Below, one piece after another: positions 61,801 to 64,000 of a stretch of DNA of 64,000 bases. The stretch comes from Rhododendron vialii (taxonomy: Eukaryota > Streptophyta > Magnoliopsida > Ericales > Ericaceae): the NCBI RefSeq assembly GCF_030253575.1, contig NC_080569.1, forward strand, positions 8,127,501 through 8,191,500. The letters run 5' to 3'. The position numbers were made by a program, and so were the translations under genes. Position 1 is the first letter of the stretch. Every line of letters starts with the position of its first letter. The notes under the pieces are model-generated. The model was not told where the DNA came from. It saw nothing but the letters and a program-made list of their open reading frames with translations, and did not search any database.

Positions 61801-63710
61801 GTTATGTAGGTCGAATTTATAGACATCAAAGAGGATGTTGGACCAGTGGTGTCTTGCGGGATAACAACTTCTGTAGCAATCAATGCCTCATAAATCTGTG
61901 TAGTTCAAAGATGGAAAACTTCATTAACTATACATCCCAATAATGTACTTATTGTTACTACCATTTCACATATTATATTGGCAAAGAGTACTGTATTATA
62001 CTCAAGTCGACGTGGAGTCCTACTTATCTCATGGAACTGCATTTTGCCTTTCACTGTAATTGCACAGTTCAATAAGTATGGTTTTATGCATGTAGATGTA
62101 TAAAGGGTGAACCAGCAATTGAGGAATACTATGAGATGTATTCAGAAGCTGAGAAATATAGCAACCAGATATCAGAGGCTATCATGCAGTCCCCCCCATC
62201 CCAAAAATTTCTTATTCCTGGAACAGTTGTTGTTGTGAAATCCCAATCAGTGAGTTCTTATTTCTGATTTGTTTATTCTTATGATTTAGCATTTGTATCC
62301 TTTTGAAAATAAATTTGAAGTGTGTGTGGTGTTGAGGGAGCAGTTTCTTCTGCATTATTATTACTATTATTTTTTGGTTTCTGGTTAAATTGAGATCAAT
62401 GCACCTGAGTTAAAGGCTTCATTTGTCCCAAATAACATTATTAATGCACAATACTTTATATTCAGGGGATTTGCTTGTTTATAATTGACAGGCCCAAGAT
62501 CACTTGCTTGGAGTTATTGCGAAAGCACCTTCTGCCAATACTAAAAGAGTAGCTTTAGTCTTGACACCAAATTTACCATCAACTTTGCAAGCTTCCTTGA
62601 CTACTGGTAGTTTGGAAGATAAGAAGACTTTTGAGTTACAGATGCTGGTACCAAAATCAAAACGTGGTATCGACGATGACTATTACTCTTCTGGCTCTTC
62701 TCGTAAAGGATCTTGTACTGTCAACATAAAACTCCCTCATCGTGGTAGTGCCGCTGGTATAAATTATGAGGTTAAAGAAATCGATAATGGAGATATCCTA
62801 TCTATATGTGATAAAAAAATAAAGATGGATCAAATTGGACTTCTACAAGATAATAATAGTGCTGCTTATTCCAAGACTGTGACAGAGCTGTTGAATTCAA
62901 AATCTGACGGGAAGTACCCTCCAGCCCTGGATCCAGTGAAAGGTATGCTCCTTCCAAGCTCAAAAATAAAAGTTATTCCCAAACAGTGGACTACCTCATT
63001 TTTATAACCATCCATTCATTTTAGTTAAAAAATGAAGAAATTTGGGTGTGTGATAGAGCTTCATTCGGTAGTTTAATTGTATTATGTCTTGGCAGCATGG
63101 CATAATGCCTCTGTTGGGGGTGTGGTTGCATGCCCATCTTCAAAATCTGTATTTGAGCTGCCTTGGGCGCTTGGATTCTGTAAGGCCATATTAGGTCTTA
63201 GGTCATCCATAGTGATTCTATTTGACATCATTCTCTCTTCTTCACAGAACCCAGTTTTTATGGCTCCAATATCAATTATACTTAGGTTAAATAGTTTCAT
63301 GAATAAGAAAAAAAAGAAAAGAAAAAAGCAGGTTAGAAGTGTCGGATGTTGGGGTAAGTCTTTTGGTTAGGGTGTGGAGAGTAGATTAAGTTCTTCATAA
63401 TTTGTGTACCTGAGTTGTGAGTACTTTGAATGTTCCGGTTAAACTTGACTTTCTCCAAGGTTGAGCTTTCTAATGGAATGGAAGTTGCATGGCAGATCTG
63501 AAGATGAAAGACATGGATCTTGTGGAAGCTTATTACAAGTGGCATAGCCTATTGCAGAAGATGACACAGAATAAGTGCCATGGGTGTGTAAAGTTGGAGG
63601 AGCACATCAAGCTAGCAAAAGAGATAAAGAGCCATAAAGAAGAAGTCAGTACTTTGAAGTTTCAAATGTCAGATGAAGCACTTCAGCAGATGCCTGACTT
63701 TCAGGGTCGA
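46846..63710 (+). CDS. SKI2: SKI2 DExH-box RNA helicase (Ski complex), 3' end beyond window
   Basis: There are twenty coding exons: 46846-46980, 51025-51282, 51411-51668, 51768-51836, 52062-52131, 53515-53729, 53805-53912, 55581-55682, 55864-56064, 56196-56306, 57625-57692, 57973-58354, 58805-58960, 59031-59141, 59330-59383, 60029-60286, 61019-61128, 62096-62249, 62492-62942 and 63496-63710. They give 1162 in-frame codons. Helicase motifs are AHTSAGKT (K392), DEVH (476-479), LLSAT (505-509), [14 protein letters not shown] and [10 protein letters not shown] (790-799). The arch region starts later ([16 protein letters not shown]). The N-terminus ([15 protein letters not shown]) fixes the start. 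SKI2 unwinds mRNA to feed the cytoplasmic exosome, with SKI3 and SKI8. About 200 or more C-terminal residues lie outside. Intron 3 appears to be GC-AG. Introns 1, 7 and 10 carry transposons. Confidence 0.95.
47308..48005. mobile_element. PIF/Harbinger-type MITE in SKI2 intron 1, with nested hairpin element
   Basis: The ends are GGGCCCGTTCCGGAA and, inverted, GGCTCCGTTCCGAAA, flanked by TTA on each side (47305-47307 and 48006-48008). Its interior matches the 2.3-kb element. It is interrupted by the GC-rich hairpin at about 47.4-47.73 kb; without that insert it would be about 370 bp. Confidence 0.8.
47405..47733. repeat. GC-rich hairpin element nested in the Harbinger MITE
   Basis: Two inverted arms of about 130-140 bp (from CGTACCGACGGCCGCG to its complement ending GGCCGTCGGTACG) meet near 47575 at GGGTGCTTGATCCGAGCACC. 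Both arms contain the ACGGCTC/GAGCCGT and AAAATTCTAAAA motifs seen in the 10.3-kb hairpin. The right end CTCATAGCAACAGT resembles, inverted, the AGTGCTGCTACAGG at 10293. CTTATTTT on both sides may be the target duplication. Confidence 0.7.
48160..50345 (-). mobile_element. RTE-type LINE, 5'-truncated and degraded, in SKI2 intron 1
   Basis: The minus-strand reading starts in the endonuclease C-terminal part ([20 protein letters not shown]). It runs through the linker and RT domain: [61 protein letters not shown] and [20 protein letters not shown]. It ends [19 protein letters not shown] near 48200 and a (GGTTT)n tail. Frameshifts and stops break the ORF (one near 49390 between RT blocks), so it is inactive. 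It is the longest member of this family in the window. Confidence 0.88.
54438..54838. mobile_element. Tourist-like MITE in SKI2 intron 7
   Basis: The ends are GGGGGTGTTTGGGAGC and, inverted, GGGGGTGTTTGGGAGC. The element is 401 bp. The flanking TTT / TTA imperfectly fit a 3-bp duplication. It has no coding capacity. Confidence 0.7.
56789..57140 (-). mobile_element. TRIM (terminal-repeat retrotransposon in miniature) in SKI2 intron 10
   Basis: Two direct LTRs, 56789-56892 and 57033-57140 (about 90% similar), flank a 140-bp interior. On the minus strand the LTR runs TGTTGGAG...GTTAACA. The interior starts with TGGTATCAGAGC (complement of 57021-57032), the primer-binding site complementary to initiator tRNA-Met, and ends with a purine-rich GTGGGAGAG before the other LTR. 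The 5-bp target duplication GAACC lies at 56784-56788 and 57141-57145. It is 352 bp in total, encodes no protein, and must have been moved by another element's enzymes. Confidence 0.9.
57359..57424 (+). repeat. 33-bp perfect tandem repeat in SKI2 intron 10
   Basis: A unit starting GAAACTTCCGTCCACTTGAA and ending ACTACTAAT occurs twice in direct succession, about 200 bp before exon 11. Confidence 0.92.
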
Positions 63711-64000
63711 GTACGTGCCCAACATACAGCCTTTTTCTTTTTCTTTTTTGTGAAACATCAATAGTAGCCATAACTCAGCATGTGCCACTTTTGTTTTCCA
63801 AATGCCAGTTTTCTGTCTCTATCTCAGTATGTATTACAATCTTCCCTCCTAGACCCTTCCTTAGTGGTCCCTTCTCTTAGATTCACAAGATCACTAAAAA
63901 CAACAGAAGTCATCCTCTTCTTTCTGGCAGAATGAAAGTTCAGCTTAATGTAATTACCAAATAGCAAAATAAAATAGAAATTGTGAAAGGTAAAATGAAA
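63711..64000 (+). other. SKI2 intron 20 (continues past window)
   Basis: The intron opens with GTACGT after the codons for DFQGR. No following SKI2 exon (expected to continue the family sequence after FQGR) is visible up to the window end. Confidence 0.7.

Overview
The window is nuclear DNA from a flowering plant, most likely a eudicot. Coding sequence is split into many short exons with GT-AG introns, non-coding DNA is AT-rich, and nearly every intron or spacer carries plant-type transposon debris (Tourist, Stowaway, hAT and Mutator MITEs, RTE and L1 LINE fragments, a Copia-type solo LTR, a TRIM). I cannot name the species from sequence alone.

Layout, left to right. 1-13.0 kb: a tandem array of a small hotdog-fold acyl-CoA thioesterase gene (THEM2/ACOT13-like). 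Copy A is cut by the window edge and only its last exon is present. Copy B is intact (158 aa). Copy C is a pseudogene with several frameshifts. Copies A and B share the same downstream flank, so insertions in B can be compared with an empty site in A. 15.1-21.2 kb: a plastid PHT4-family anion/phosphate transporter (PHT4;3-like, 535 aa, 8 exons). 24.1-31.9 kb: cytosolic (H-type) alpha-glucan phosphorylase (PHS2-like, 847 aa, 15 coding exons). 34.1-37.3 kb, minus strand: an SR45a/Tra2-like splicing regulator (370 aa). 39.4-43.7 kb, minus strand: a CCCH-zinc-finger/RRM spliceosome protein (MAC5A/RBM22-like, 479 aa). 46.8-64.0 kb: SKI2, the DExH helicase of the cytosolic Ski complex. Twenty coding exons are visible and the 3' part runs off the window.

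The genes are housekeeping genes with separate roles: plastid transport, starch/maltose-derived glucan metabolism, pre-mRNA splicing, and RNA decay with the exosome. From memory of Arabidopsis locus numbers, PHT4;3, PHS2 and SKI2 are consecutive on chromosome 3, and SR45a and MAC5A are consecutive on chromosome 1. The window would then hold two conserved blocks, one nested between members of the other. This is the strongest comparative observation here.

I found no operon, CRISPR array, phage or clearly novel system, as expected for plant DNA. The most unusual items are the synteny mosaic, paired filled/empty transposon sites between thioesterase duplicates, a TRIM element in SKI2, an inferred GC-AG intron in SKI2, a GC-rich hairpin family present twice, and the nested L1/solo-LTR insertion 22 bp after the first PHT4;3 splice donor.
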